A stretch of DNA of 64,000 nucleotides, taken from contig NZ_JAEUAN010000011.1 in assembly GCF_019511445.1 (NCBI RefSeq), forward strand, positions 124,001 through 188,000, read 5' to 3'. Numbering within the stretch: the stretch's first letter is position 1; every line of letters starts with the position of its first letter. The stretch comes from Aliirhizobium wenxiniae (GTDB lineage: Bacteria; Pseudomonadota; Alphaproteobacteria; Rhizobiales; Rhizobiaceae). The notes below the pieces were generated by a model. The model did not search any database. It was given only the letters and a program-made list of their open reading frames with translations, and was not told the origin of the DNA. Of this stretch, positions 23,693-32,860 are shown in pieces. The position numbers and the translations under genes were made by a program.

Positions 23693-23751
23693 GCCTGCCG
23701 ATGCGACGTTAACGTCTGCACCGGCAGGCCTTGCCTGCGGGCGGGCAGGCA
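23693..23751. terminator. Nested hairpins between convergent genes, enclosing a GACGTTAACGTC palindrome
   Basis: GCCTGCCG (23693-23700) pairs with CGGCAGGC (23722-23729). The enclosed GACGTTAACGTC (23705-23716) is itself a perfect 12-base palindrome. A further stem, TGCCTGC with GCAGGCA, follows (23732-23751). The position between two stops suggests a bidirectional terminator, though no U-run is present. The inner palindrome also looks like a regulator half-site pair. Confidence 0.55.
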
Positions 23752-23761
23752 ATCTCGATGT

Positions 23762-25363
23762 TTATGGTTGCGGCTCCAGTGCCTGCTCCAGCGCGGTGCC
23801 GACCGGGTTGATGTCGCCAACGAAGCGGATCAGGTCCGCCATGGTGAAATGCCCGGCCTTGGCGCTCGGCAGTTCCGGCTTCCAGTCGGATTGCTGCCAG
23901 AGGAATGAAGCATGGTCGCCATGCACCATGCCGAGAAAGGTTTCGGCAACGATGGTCGAGGCCATCGGGCCGAGGCGTTCGCCCTTGTGGAAATGTTCCG
24001 CTTCCTTCAGCGCGTAATACCAGAGCGGCGTTTCCTCATGTAGGCCATGTTTCTTGGCCGCCTTGCCGTCAGGTCCGGTCGCGACCTGTGCCGGTTTGAG
24101 CGGCGTCAGGCCCATCGCCCGACAGACCGCCTGGCCCGACGGAAGCCCGATCTGCACGCCACGGCGCAGGTTGCGGAAGGCGAGATTGAATTCTCTCACT
24201 GCAGGGGCGGGAACGCCATCGCTGGCGGGAAGCGTATGCAGCGCCGGCGTCAAAAGCGGATCGATGCGGCGGCTGTGGTTGAGCGCAAAATTGCCGCCAG
24301 CGGGCGTGCCGAGATCGAAATACCGCCGCCAGTCGATCACCCAGTTGGAGGGAAGCGTGTTCTGCGCGGCAGGCGGCGGGGCGGGCGGCACTGGTGCCAG
24401 TTCGCCGGTTATCGATCCCGATTTGCCGGTGAAGAAGAACAGGAGCCCCAATGTGCCGTTGGCGATCGAATCCGCCGTCGGGTTGAACACCTGGTTGTGG
24501 CTGTAGGTCTGCCGTACCATCGAGTGTCCGAGCCGATAACAGGCTGCGGCAAATTCTGCCGGCATATAGGGCCGTTGCTTGAAACGGTAGAAGCGTCGCC
24601 CCTGATGCTTGATTTTCTGGATCAGACCCGGTTCGGTCAGTCGCTCGACGAAATCGAACAGGACAATCCACTGGTAGTGCCAGGTGACAATCCGCCTTGT
24701 TTCCTTGAACAATGCATCGTTGCTGAGCCCGGGTTTTTCCGCCGCCACCTTGTCGAACACCTTATTGTGGAACTTCAGCATCAAAAGATGCATCTGCGCC
24801 ACCAGCAGGTTCTCGTCATTGCGCTCGTCGAAGATCAGCGCATGACCGACCTGATTGCGTGGCAGATCGTTGGGCAAATTCGGGACGGTGCGTCCGTTCT
24901 GGTCGGGTGATTGCGCTGCATGCCCGATCAGCATCTTGCCGATGATGCCGAGTTTGGCGGGATCGCGCTGGTAGAGATAGGGATGGATGCCCGGCCCGTC
25001 GCCATAAAGCGAATCCAGATCGAGCGCCGGGGTGCGGAAATTGACCGTCGCCAGCGGATCGGCCTTCTGCTGGTCGAGCGGCGTCGTGTCCAGCGTGATG
25101 TCGTGGTCGATGAACTGACCGAGATAGGTGTAACCGGCCGGGATGTTCATATTGTCGCCGGCTGGATCGGGATTTCCCGCCGCGTCGAGCTTGTCCAGCA
25201 TCGCCGCTGCCAGCTCCGCCAATGCGTCATCGCTGGCGGAAAGCGGCAGAAGATTTGGAAACATCACCCCGAATTTGCCGGGATCACCGATACCGTCGAA
25301 GGAATGCAGCGTCTCCGGTCTCATGCCGCGCACGCCATGCCCATGCATCGCTACCTCTGTCAT
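23762..25363 (-). CDS. Animal-type haem peroxidase family protein
   Basis: 533 residues of the peroxidase-cyclooxygenase superfamily. GQFIDHDITLDTTP (about 82-95) contains the distal Gln83 and His87. RNDENLLVAQMHLLMLKFHNKVF is the conserved Asn/helix region, and LGHSMVRQTYSHNQVF carries the proximal haem-ligand histidine. There is no N-terminal signal peptide, so it is either cytoplasmic or exported by another route. GGGAGGGGAA stands before ATG 25363. Bacterial members oxidise halides, lipids or phenolics; the substrate is unknown. It stands alone and may have been acquired horizontally, although its base composition matches the surroundings. Confidence 0.9.
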   Translation of the reverse strand: MTEVAMHGHGVRGMRPETLHSFDGIGDPGKFGVMFPNLLPLSASDDALAELAAAMLDKLDAAGNPDPAGDNMNIPAGYTYLGQFIDHDITLDTTPLDQQKADPLATVNFRTPALDLDSLYGDGPGIHPYLYQRDPAKLGIIGKMLIGHAAQSPDQNGRTVPNLPNDLPRNQVGHALIFDERNDENLLVAQMHLLMLKFHNKVFDKVAAEKPGLSNDALFKETRRIVTWHYQWIVLFDFVERLTEPGLIQKIKHQGRRFYRFKQRPYMPAEFAAACYRLGHSMVRQTYSHNQVFNPTADSIANGTLGLLFFFTGKSGSITGELAPVPPAPPPAAQNTLPSNWVIDWRRYFDLGTPAGGNFALNHSRRIDPLLTPALHTLPASDGVPAPAVREFNLAFRNLRRGVQIGLPSGQAVCRAMGLTPLKPAQVATGPDGKAAKKHGLHEETPLWYYALKEAEHFHKGERLGPMASTIVAETFLGMVHGDHASFLWQQSDWKPELPSAKAGHFTMADLIRFVGDINPVGTALEQALEPQP

Positions 25364-25552
25364 GATTTCCCCTCCCGTCGCAGCAAAGCAAGTCATTTGC
25401 TTCCACAGGCTGCGAGGCGGCGAAATATGCGCCCGTCCTAATGTTCGGTAAATCGGAGCGAATTCAAAAGTGCCGAAAGCAATACCGGAAGGTATATCTT
25501 CGCGGCACTTCAGAACGGGTCTGCCCCGAACTGGAGCGGGATTTGCGTCAGA

Positions 25553-26797
25553 TTAGCGCGAAAGCAGTGCCACGGCCTCGACATGCGGCGACCAGAGGAA
25601 CTGGTCGATCGGCGTCACCGACTTGATGCGATAACCGGCATCGACGAGGATCTTGAGGTCTCGGGCAAGCGTCGCCGGGTTGCAGCTGACAGCAACGACC
25701 GTCTTGATGCCGGAACGCACCAGTTCCTTCACCTGCACTTCTGCGCCCGCCCGTGGCGGGTCGAAGACGGCCGCATCATAGACCTTCAGCTCCTGCGCCG
25801 TCATCGGTCGACGGAAGAGGTCGCGTTTTTCCACGGTGACCGGCTTCAGCCCTTGCGTATTGCGCGCGGCAAGATCGAGCGCCTTGATCGACTTGTCTTC
25901 GCCCTCGACCGCATGCACCTTCGCCTTGCGGGCGATCCGGAGCGAAAACGTGCCGGAACCGGCAAACAGATCGATCACTCTTTTGGCCTTGCCGAGATGG
26001 CTCATCACCAGTTCCGCCATCGCCTCTTCCGCAGGCTTGGTCGCCTGGGTGAAAGCGCCGGGCGGCGGCGAGACGTTGACGCCGCCGAACTCGATGATCG
26101 GCTTTGTCGGTTCGAGAATGATCTCGCCATTCACCGAAACCCGCGCAATGCCTTTCAGCGAAAGCACTGCTTCGGTGACAGTACGACGCTGCTTGTCGTC
26201 GAGCTTCTTCAGCCCATCAGCCGCCAGATCAAGCCCGGAGAGCGTCTCGAGCACCGTCAGGTGGAAGCTTTCGGACCCTTGTGCAAGCGCTGCCGCCACC
26301 GTGCGGATCGCGGGAAGCCTCGCCACGATGCCGGGCGAGGCGATGGGACATTCCTCGATCGAAACGATGTGATTGGTCTCGGCGCGATTGAAACCAAGCA
26401 GCAGTTCCTTCTCGGTGCGGCGCACGGAAAACACGGTGCGGCGTCGCTCGCCCGGATGGCATTCAATGGTTTCGCCGACCTCCGGCGTCAACCCGCGTGC
26501 CTTCAGCGCATCGATGACGAGTTCGCGCTTGAAGGCGTTATAGGCCGGTGCCGCCAGATGCTGCAGCGAACAGCCGCCGCAATTGTCGCCATCGGGATTG
26601 AAATGCCGACAGACCGGCTCGATCCGGTCCGGCGAGACATTGGAGGTCGACATGACGGTGCCGTAATCGCCATTGCGAGCGATGGCCAGCGTTTCGCCGG
26701 GCAGCGCATTCGGCACATACACCGTTCCGTATTCGCTTTCGGCGACACCATGGCCCTGAGCGCCGAGCTTTTCGATCGTGATTGTGACGGTGCTCAT
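25553..26797 (-). CDS. RlmD-like 23S rRNA (uracil-5-)-methyltransferase, TrmA/RumA family
   Basis: 414 residues: a TRAM domain at the N-terminus (ITIEKLGAQGHGVAESEYG), and an iron-sulfur cysteine set in CRHFNPDGDNCGGCSLQHLA (about 67-86). The SAM-binding region is LFAGSGTFSLRIARKAKVHAVEG (about 265-287), then VFDPPRAGAEVQVKEL. The nucleophile Cys is in VVAVSCNPATLARDL (about 370-384). It methylates C5 of a uridine in 23S rRNA or tRNA; RlmD-type is favoured by the Fe-S motif. ATG 26797 overlaps the tlyA stop (ATGA), so the pair is translated together. It is the second gene of a leftward operon. Confidence 0.93.
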   Translation of the reverse strand: MSTVTITIEKLGAQGHGVAESEYGTVYVPNALPGETLAIARNGDYGTVMSTSNVSPDRIEPVCRHFNPDGDNCGGCSLQHLAAPAYNAFKRELVIDALKARGLTPEVGETIECHPGERRRTVFSVRRTEKELLLGFNRAETNHIVSIEECPIASPGIVARLPAIRTVAAALAQGSESFHLTVLETLSGLDLAADGLKKLDDKQRRTVTEAVLSLKGIARVSVNGEIILEPTKPIIEFGGVNVSPPPGAFTQATKPAEEAMAELVMSHLGKAKRVIDLFAGSGTFSLRIARKAKVHAVEGEDKSIKALDLAARNTQGLKPVTVEKRDLFRRPMTAQELKVYDAAVFDPPRAGAEVQVKELVRSGIKTVVAVSCNPATLARDLKILVDAGYRIKSVTPIDQFLWSPHVEAVALLSR

Positions 26798-27549
26798 GAA
26801 GGCTTCCTTCCGCCGAGCAGGAATTCGACATTGCCGTCGCCGCCTGCGATCGGTGAGGGGATCATCCCGAGGCTTTCCCACTCCATCTCTTCGACAAGCC
26901 AGCGTTCAAGCTCCGCCGCCACATCCGGCGCGGTCTCCGGCTGTTTCAGCATGCCGCCCTTGCCGACGTTTTCGCGGCCCGCTTCGAACTGCGGCTTGAC
27001 CAGGAGCACGCAATGGCTGCCCGGTTCCGCCAGTTCCAGAGCCGGTGGCAGGGCAAGCTTCAGCGAAATGAAAGAGACGTCGGAGACGATGAAATCGACC
27101 GGCTCGTCATCGATGTCGTCCGCCGTCATCTCCCGGGCATTCAGCCCCTCGATATTGGTGACGCGCTCGTCGCTCAGCAGCCGCTCATGCATCTGGTCAT
27201 GGCCGACATCGATAGCGATGACATGCGCCGCGCCACGCTCCAGCAGGACTTGGGTAAAGCCACCCGTCGATGCCCCGACATCGAGGCAGGTGAGGCCTTC
27301 CGGATCGAGGCCGAAATGGTCGAGCGCCGCAATCAGTTTCAGCGCTGCGCGCGAGACATAGGTGCTTGCCGGATCATCGACGACGATCTCGGCTTCTGCC
27401 GAAACGTTCTGCGCCGGCTTGGTCACGACCTTGCCGTCGACCTTGACGGTGCCGCGCGCAATCGCGTCACGCGCCCGCGAACGACTGTCGAAAAGGTCGA
27501 GCGTGACCAGCAACTGGTCGAGACGGACTGATGAGGAATGTTGGTTCAT
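26794..27549 (-). CDS. tlyA: TlyA-family RNA methyltransferase
   Basis: 251 residues: an N-terminal S4 RNA-binding domain (RLDQLLVTLDLFDSRSRARD, VKVDGKVVTKPAQNV) and an FtsJ-type Rossmann domain with LDVGASTGGFTQVLLERGA (about 84-102) and DFIVSDVSFISLKLALP. TlyA proteins 2'-O-methylate cytidines in 16S and/or 23S rRNA, and actinobacterial and Campylobacter versions affect capreomycin susceptibility. ATG 27549 is chosen over an in-frame start 14 codons upstream. It is coupled to the RlmD-like gene, so two rRNA methyltransferases are co-expressed. Confidence 0.93.
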   Translation of the reverse strand: MNQHSSSVRLDQLLVTLDLFDSRSRARDAIARGTVKVDGKVVTKPAQNVSAEAEIVVDDPASTYVSRAALKLIAALDHFGLDPEGLTCLDVGASTGGFTQVLLERGAAHVIAIDVGHDQMHERLLSDERVTNIEGLNAREMTADDIDDEPVDFIVSDVSFISLKLALPPALELAEPGSHCVLLVKPQFEAGRENVGKGGMLKQPETAPDVAAELERWLVEEMEWESLGMIPSPIAGGDGNVEFLLGGRKPS

Positions 27550-27744
27550 GCGGCTTCTCTTGGCGTTTTCCTTGCCGCAAGGCAAGAACAATGACGCTTC
27601 CTTGCTGCAACCAATGAAAAATCCCGAAATCGGTCAGAAGTCGCAGATCGGTAAAATGATGCGAAGCTCGTAAGGTGATCGGTAGCGATTTTTGTATAGG
27701 ACCGGTGCCGCGACATTCATGACGACTGTGTAGCGGAGACACCC

Positions 27745-28851
27745 ATGGGAATTCAACGCGAAGTCAGGATCGATCTTCTGCGCGGCATTACGCTGCTGTT
27801 GATCTTTATTGGCCACGCCGAGTTCACCTTTTCCACTACCTTCCAGCATTCACGCGGCTTCGCCGATGCTTCCGAACTCTTCGTTCTGCTCGCAGGTATG
27901 TCATCTGCGCTTGCCTATTACCGCCCGCAGGCCAGTCTTTCTCTGTCACGTCCCTGGCGGCGTGCCTGGCGTATCTATCTCGTCCATCTTCTACTTTTCC
28001 TGACCATGTCAGCGCTCGCCGCGTGGCTGATAGTCGCCTTTCCGTCCACGGAAGCCGCCAAGGACATGGCGGGCTTTCTGGCAGAACCGGGCATTCGTGG
28101 CCTGCAGGCAATCCTGCTTGCCTACATGCCGGGCAATCTCGATATCCTGCCCATGTATGTCATCCTGATGCTGGCCGCGCCGTTCGTCTTCATTCTTTAC
28201 GACCTCAGTCCTGCCTTACTGGCGGCGATTTCGGTAGCGATGTGGCTGGTTGCGGGGCTCGGTCACATCAACCTTACCAATCTCGCACTTGAAACCGGCC
28301 ACTGGTTCTTTGATCCGTTGTCCTGGCAGGTGATTTTCATCTTCGGCATCGTGCTCGGCATCCGCATCAAGAGTGGATTGGACCCGCTGCCCTATCATCG
28401 GGCCGTTTTCGCACTTGCAGCCGCTTTCGCGATCATCGCGATCCCGATCAACCTCGTCGTCTTCTTAGGCTGGGCCACTCCTCCGTTTCCCGGGTTCTAC
28501 AAGGAACTGGTCTCCAAGACGAATGCCGGCCCGCTTCGCATTGCCGATGCGGTTGCCATTCTCTATCTGGCCTGGAATATCGAGGTCGTGAAAAGAGCGG
28601 CCAGCTGGTCGCTGTTACGACCGGTCTCGATGATCGGCCGCCACAGCCTGCCTGTGTTTTCCGTCGGCATTTTCCTGTCGGCCCTCGCGAGCATCTATAT
28701 GGGTCTCAACCCGCGAGCGTCGATCATGACCCAACTGGCGATACTCGTTGCGGGATGCGCCGTACATCTGGCGCTCGGTTGGGCATTGGAAAGGAAAAGA
28801 CTACGTAATTCGCCTGCCCGTGTTCAGATCAGCAAGCCCAACGCCGCCTGA
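27745..28851 (+). CDS. opgC: OpgC-family membrane acyltransferase
   Basis: 368-residue multi-spanning protein with about ten hydrophobic helices. The N-terminus REVRIDLLRGITLLLIFIGH matches the OpgC/acyltransferase-3-like start (RID-RG-LL-IFI-H). LFVLLAGMSSALAYYRP and the MYVILMLAAPFVFILY region are typical. OpgC adds succinyl groups to osmoregulated periplasmic glucans (cyclic beta-glucans in rhizobia), raising their negative charge. GGAGA lies before ATG 27745. The glucan synthase genes are not in the window. It ends 6 bases from the convergent dxs stop. Confidence 0.88.
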   Translation: MGIQREVRIDLLRGITLLLIFIGHAEFTFSTTFQHSRGFADASELFVLLAGMSSALAYYRPQASLSLSRPWRRAWRIYLVHLLLFLTMSALAAWLIVAFPSTEAAKDMAGFLAEPGIRGLQAILLAYMPGNLDILPMYVILMLAAPFVFILYDLSPALLAAISVAMWLVAGLGHINLTNLALETGHWFFDPLSWQVIFIFGIVLGIRIKSGLDPLPYHRAVFALAAAFAIIAIPINLVVFLGWATPPFPGFYKELVSKTNAGPLRIADAVAILYLAWNIEVVKRAASWSLLRPVSMIGRHSLPVFSVGIFLSALASIYMGLNPRASIMTQLAILVAGCAVHLALGWALERKRLRNSPARVQISKPNAA

Positions 28852-28857
28852 TAGGGC

Positions 28858-30777
28858 TCAGCCTGCCGCACCCACGCCGACCACGGTCTTGCCGAGCGCG
28901 CCGAAGACGGTTTTGACGATGCCGGCGCGGTCGAGGCCGGCCTTGGCATACATCACATCCGGGCTTGCCTGTTCCATCCAGATATCCGGCAGAACCATAG
29001 AGCGGACCTTCAGCCCGTGGTCGAGCAGGCCTTCGGAGCTCATGAACTGCAGCACATGGCTGCCGAAACCGCCGGCGGCGCCTTCCTCGATGGTGATCAG
29101 CACCTCGTGGTGGCGGGCAAGCTGGCGGATCAGGTCATGATCGAGCGGCTTGGCGAAACGCGCATCCGCAACCGTCGTCGAAAGCCCGGCGGCCTCAAGA
29201 TCCTCGGCGGCAAGCAGACAGTCCTTCAACCGCGTGCCGAAGGAGAGGAGGGCCACCTTCGAGCCTTCCTTGACGATACGGCCTTTGCCGATCTTAAGGA
29301 TTTCGCCGCGTTCCGGCAATTCGACGCCGACGCCTTCGCCGCGCGGATAACGGAACGAGATCGGGCCGTCGTCATAGGCGACGGCGGTGCGCACCATATG
29401 TTTCAGTTCCGCCTCGTCGGCGGCGGCCATGACGACCATGTTCGGCAGCGTGGCGAGGAATGTCGTGTCGAACGAACCGGCATGGGTCGGCCCATCGGCA
29501 CCGACGAAACCGGCGCGGTCGATCGGGAAACGCACCGGTAGCCCCTGGATCGCCACGTCATGCACGACCTGGTCGTAACCGCGCTGCAGGAAGGTGGAAT
29601 AGATGGCGCAGAACGGCTTGAAGCCTTCGGTCGCAAGGCCGGCTGCAAAGGTAACCGCATGCTGCTCGGCAATTCCGACATCGAAGGTGCGCGACGGATA
29701 GGCCGCGAGCATCTTGCCGAGACCGGTACCGTCCGGCATCGCCGCGGTAATACCGACAATTTTGTCGTCGAAGCCTGCTTCCTGCACCAGAGCGTCACCG
29801 AAGACGCTTGTATAGGAAGGGGCATTCGGCTTGGCTTTCGCCTGCGCGCCGGTGATCACGTCGAACTTGTTGACGCCATGATATTTGTCGGCCGCAGCTT
29901 CCGCCGGCGGATAACCCTTGCCCTTCTGGGTGACGACATGGATCAGCACCGGGCCATGCGCATTGTCACGCACATTGCGCAGCACCGGCAGAAGGTGATC
30001 GAAGGAATGACCGTCGATCGGGCCGATATGGTAGAAGCCGAGTTCCTCGAACATCGTGCCGCCGGTCACGTACCCGCGCGCATGCTCGACGGCGCGGGTG
30101 ATCGCGCGATCGACGGAGCGGCCGAGATAGCCGGTCAGCTTCTTGCCGACTTCGCGCACGCCCATATAGGCGCGACCCGATGCAAGTCGCGCCAGATAGG
30201 CGCTCATCGCGCCGGTCGGCGGAGCAATCGACATGTCGTTATCGTTGAGGATGACGATCAGTCGCGCATCCAGTGCGCCGGCATTGTTCAGCGCTTCGAA
30301 CGCCATGCCGGCCGACATCGAGCCGTCGCCGATCACCGAGATCACGTTGCGCTTGGTGCCGGCGAGTTCCGAACCGACCGCCATGCCCAGACCGGCCGAA
30401 ATCGAGGTCGAGGAATGTGCGGCGCCAAAGGGATCGTATTCGCTTTCCGCCCGGCGGGTGAAGCCGGAAAGGCCGTCTTCCTGGCGTAGCGTACGGATCC
30501 GGTCGCGGCGGCCGGTCAGGATCTTGTGCGGATAACACTGGTGGCCGACATCGAAGATCAGCCGGTCTTCAGGCGTGTTGAAAACCTTGTGGATGGCGAT
30601 CGTCAGTTCGACGACGCCGAGCCCTGCGCCCAGGTGACCGCCCGTTTTCGACACCGCATCGATCATCTCGTCGCGCACTTCGCGGGCAAGCTTCGGCAGG
30701 TCGCGATCATCGACTTTCTTCAGATCTGCGGGGAGCTTGACGGTGTCGAGCAGCGGCGTCGCGGGCAGGGAAGTCAC
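28858..30777 (-). CDS. dxs: 1-deoxy-D-xylulose-5-phosphate synthase
   Basis: 639 residues from GTG 30777; an upstream in-frame start at 30867 would add an unusual 30-residue leader. It condenses pyruvate and glyceraldehyde 3-phosphate, the first step of the MEP isoprenoid pathway. The TPP-binding signature [20 protein letters not shown] with [10 protein letters not shown], the catalytic [13 protein letters not shown]is, and the transketolase-like [18 protein letters not shown] are all present. It normally follows xseB closely in rhizobia. Here a pirin and a nucleotidyltransferase/HEPN pair lie between them. Confidence 0.96.
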   Translation of the reverse strand: MTSLPATPLLDTVKLPADLKKVDDRDLPKLAREVRDEMIDAVSKTGGHLGAGLGVVELTIAIHKVFNTPEDRLIFDVGHQCYPHKILTGRRDRIRTLRQEDGLSGFTRRAESEYDPFGAAHSSTSISAGLGMAVGSELAGTKRNVISVIGDGSMSAGMAFEALNNAGALDARLIVILNDNDMSIAPPTGAMSAYLARLASGRAYMGVREVGKKLTGYLGRSVDRAITRAVEHARGYVTGGTMFEELGFYHIGPIDGHSFDHLLPVLRNVRDNAHGPVLIHVVTQKGKGYPPAEAAADKYHGVNKFDVITGAQAKAKPNAPSYTSVFGDALVQEAGFDDKIVGITAAMPDGTGLGKMLAAYPSRTFDVGIAEQHAVTFAAGLATEGFKPFCAIYSTFLQRGYDQVVHDVAIQGLPVRFPIDRAGFVGADGPTHAGSFDTTFLATLPNMVVMAAADEAELKHMVRTAVAYDDGPISFRYPRGEGVGVELPERGEILKIGKGRIVKEGSKVALLSFGTRLKDCLLAAEDLEAAGLSTTVADARFAKPLDHDLIRQLARHHEVLITIEEGAAGGFGSHVLQFMSSEGLLDHGLKVRSMVLPDIWMEQASPDVMYAKAGLDRAGIVKTVFGALGKTVVGVGAAG

Positions 30778-30907
30778 GGAAGCTGGCTTTCTCTTCTTGT
30801 TTTCTTGTAAAGGCGTTTCGTCCCAGAAGATGAGCAGAAAACGGCTTTTTTCAAGTTTCACGAACATCCGGTTCTAATCGATTTTAGCTTCCGGGCAAGC
30901 GGAAAGC

Positions 30908-31831
30908 CTATGGCGAGGGCAAAGGAACGAACTCTTCCTCGTCGCCCGGAACGATGTCGAAACGGCCTGTTCGCCACTCTTCCTTGGCTTTTTCGATCCG
31001 TTCTTTCGAGGAAGAGACGAAGTTCCACCAGATATAACGTTTCGAATTGAGCGCCGCCCCGCCGAACAACATGACATGACAGCCGAGCGGCCCGGCCCGA
31101 AGCGTGATCTCGTCGCCGGCGCGAAACACCAGCAACTGATCGGCTGCGAACCGGTCGCCGGCGATCTCCAATTCGCCTGCAAGGATGTAGAGCGCCCGTT
31201 CCTCATGGCCGGCGCCGAACGGAAAGCTCTTGCCCGGCTCAAGCCGCAGGTCGACATAAAGCGTGTCGGTAAAGGTCGAAACCGGCGAGGCAAGTCCCTC
31301 GAATGCGCCGATCACCACGCGTCCATGCGCGCCGTCCCATTCGATTTCGGGCATCACCTCCCGGCCGGTATGGGCAAAGGCGGGGTCGATTTCTTCCTTG
31401 TCGTCCGGCAGCGCCAGCCATGTCTGCAGCCCGGACATGGAAAGGGGATGCCCGCGCAAATTCTCTGGTGTCCGTTCCGAATGGGTAATGCCACGCCCCG
31501 CCGTCATCAGGTTGATGTCGCCGGGCTTGATCACCAGTTCTGTTCCCAGACTGTCGCGATGCTTGATCTCGCCGTCGAACAGATAGGTGACGGTCGACAG
31601 CCCGATATGCGGATGCGGCTTCACATCCAGCGCCTCGTCGGGCTTCAGTATCGCCGGGCCCATGCGGTCGAAAAAGATGAACGGCCCGACCAGCCGCCGC
31701 TGACGGCTGGGCAATGCGCGCCTCACCGAAAATCCGCCGATATCGGAAGAGCGCGGAATGATCAGGTTCTCGATCGCATCACAGGCAAAGGCATCGCCGG
31801 GGGCAGGGTCAGTTCCGGGGAAAAAGGACAT
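30908..31831 (-). CDS. Pirin family protein
   Basis: 307 residues of two cupin domains. The N-terminal metal site is intact: HPHIGLSTVTYLFDGEIKHRD supplies three histidines, and GRGITHSERTPE adds the His-X-Glu end. Bacterial pirins of this type often have quercetin 2,3-dioxygenase activity or bind partner enzymes; the actual role is unknown. The C-terminal pirin domain (about 175-285) is present, with the conserved LYILAGELEI strand. It lies 77 bases from dxs and 9 bases from the HEPN gene on the same strand, so it may share their transcript. Confidence 0.93.
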   Translation of the reverse strand: MSFFPGTDPAPGDAFACDAIENLIIPRSSDIGGFSVRRALPSRQRRLVGPFIFFDRMGPAILKPDEALDVKPHPHIGLSTVTYLFDGEIKHRDSLGTELVIKPGDINLMTAGRGITHSERTPENLRGHPLSMSGLQTWLALPDDKEEIDPAFAHTGREVMPEIEWDGAHGRVVIGAFEGLASPVSTFTDTLYVDLRLEPGKSFPFGAGHEERALYILAGELEIAGDRFAADQLLVFRAGDEITLRAGPLGCHVMLFGGAALNSKRYIWWNFVSSSKERIEKAKEEWRTGRFDIVPGDEEEFVPLPSP

Positions 31832-31840
31832 TGGGCCTCG

Positions 31841-32203
31841 CTAGAGTGTTTCCTGATCTTCGGGATATTTGGCGAGAAATGCTTCGAGTTCAACGATGAG
31901 GGAGGGGAGGCGGTCGGCGATCATAGTCCAGATCATTCTGTCCAGCAGATCGGGATAATCGTGCCGCAGAACGTTGCCGAAAGCCCTGATCCCGCGCCAG
32001 TCTTGGACAGGGAACAATTCCTCGGCAATCGGTCCAAGCTTGACGGCAGCCTCTGAAACCCTTGATAGGCATCGCTCACTGGCATCCTTTACCAGGCGGT
32101 TCCGCTGGTAGTCCGCAAATTGCATGCCGGATGTGTATTCGAGAATGGCTTGGCCATTCTCTACAATGTCTCGCATGCGCGTCAGAGGTCGCTTAGTAGG
32201 CAA
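31841..32203 (-). CDS. HEPN-domain RNase toxin, HepT-like (DUF86)
   Basis: 120 residues, all-helical. The HEPN catalytic motif R-X4-6-H is visible in IRAFGNVLRHDYPDL (about 74-88), matching the RX4HXY form of HepT toxins, which in known pairs cleave RNA and are neutralised by AMPylation at the motif tyrosine. It overlaps the upstream nucleotidyltransferase gene by 11 bases, the standard MNT-HEPN arrangement. The reading frame and motif are intact, so the module may be active. It is inserted within the xseB-dxs neighbourhood. Confidence 0.9.
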   Translation of the reverse strand: MPTKRPLTRMRDIVENGQAILEYTSGMQFADYQRNRLVKDASERCLSRVSEAAVKLGPIAEELFPVQDWRGIRAFGNVLRHDYPDLLDRMIWTMIADRLPSLIVELEAFLAKYPEDQETL

Positions 32204-32504
32204 TGGCGCGATCCCGTTCGACGTTTCGGCGGAAACGCTCCTTTTCCAGCGGCTCGGAAATCACATCGACACTGTTCGCTCCGGTAATTTCGGTAATCAG
32301 CGTTCGCAGGTCTTCCAGCGCACTGAAATATCCCCAGCCGGACTGGATGACCGGCTCTGAAAGTTTCACCAGCACATCGAGATCGGACTCCTCGGTCGCC
32401 TCGCCACGCGCCACCGAGCCGAAGATCGACATGCGCTCCGCACCCGCAGCGCGCAGTTCCGTCTCGTGCTCTCTCAGCTTGGCGATGACCTGATCCTTGT
32501 CCAT
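32193..32504 (-). CDS. MNT nucleotidyltransferase antitoxin (MntA-like)
   Basis: 103 residues. The minimal nucleotidyltransferase motif FGSVARGEATEESDLDVLV (about 28-46) has the GS and D-X-D residues needed for catalysis. The family partner of HEPN toxins, it inactivates HepT by attaching AMP. ATG 32504 matches the family start, though no strong Shine-Dalgarno is seen and an in-frame upstream Met at 32558 exists. It is first in the leftward pair and overlaps the HEPN frame. Confidence 0.88.
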   Translation of the reverse strand: MDKDQVIAKLREHETELRAAGAERMSIFGSVARGEATEESDLDVLVKLSEPVIQSGWGYFSALEDLRTLITEITGANSVDVISEPLEKERFRRNVERDRAIAY

Positions 32505-32588
32505 GCGGATAATATAGGAAGGAACAGTGTTACAGTCGAGTGAAAGTCGCGACAACAATCTATGGTTTAAGTGACCTCGAAAGGATAA

Positions 32589-32855
32589 CTATTCGCCGTC
32601 GAGCGGCTCGACGCCCTGCACCTTGCCGGCGCGGTCGAGGCGGATCTTTTCGATCCGGTTTTCAGCGGCGTTGAGCAGCTTTTCGCAATGTTTCTTCAGC
32701 GCTTCGCCGCGCTCGTAGATGGCGATGGACTCGTCCAGCGCCACGTCGCCGCGTTCCAGCCGGGCCACGATGCTTTCGAGTTCGGCCACGGCCTTTTCGA
32801 AGGAATAGCCGCTTACATCGCCAACGGACTTTTGCGTCTCGGTGGTTTCGGTCAT
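32589..32855 (-). CDS. xseB: Exodeoxyribonuclease VII small subunit
   Basis: 88 residues, the normal XseB size. The core [20 protein letters not shown] followed by [19 protein letters not shown] is diagnostic. With XseA it forms the nuclease that digests single-stranded DNA in both directions. ATG 32855, behind AAGGA, is chosen; ATG 32864 overlaps the stop of the upstream deacetylase-like gene (ATGA) and is the alternative. It is translationally coupled to that gene. The large subunit gene is elsewhere. Confidence 0.94.
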   Translation of the reverse strand: MTETTETQKSVGDVSGYSFEKAVAELESIVARLERGDVALDESIAIYERGEALKKHCEKLLNAAENRIEKIRLDRAGKVQGVEPLDGE

Positions 32856-32860
32856 GTCCT

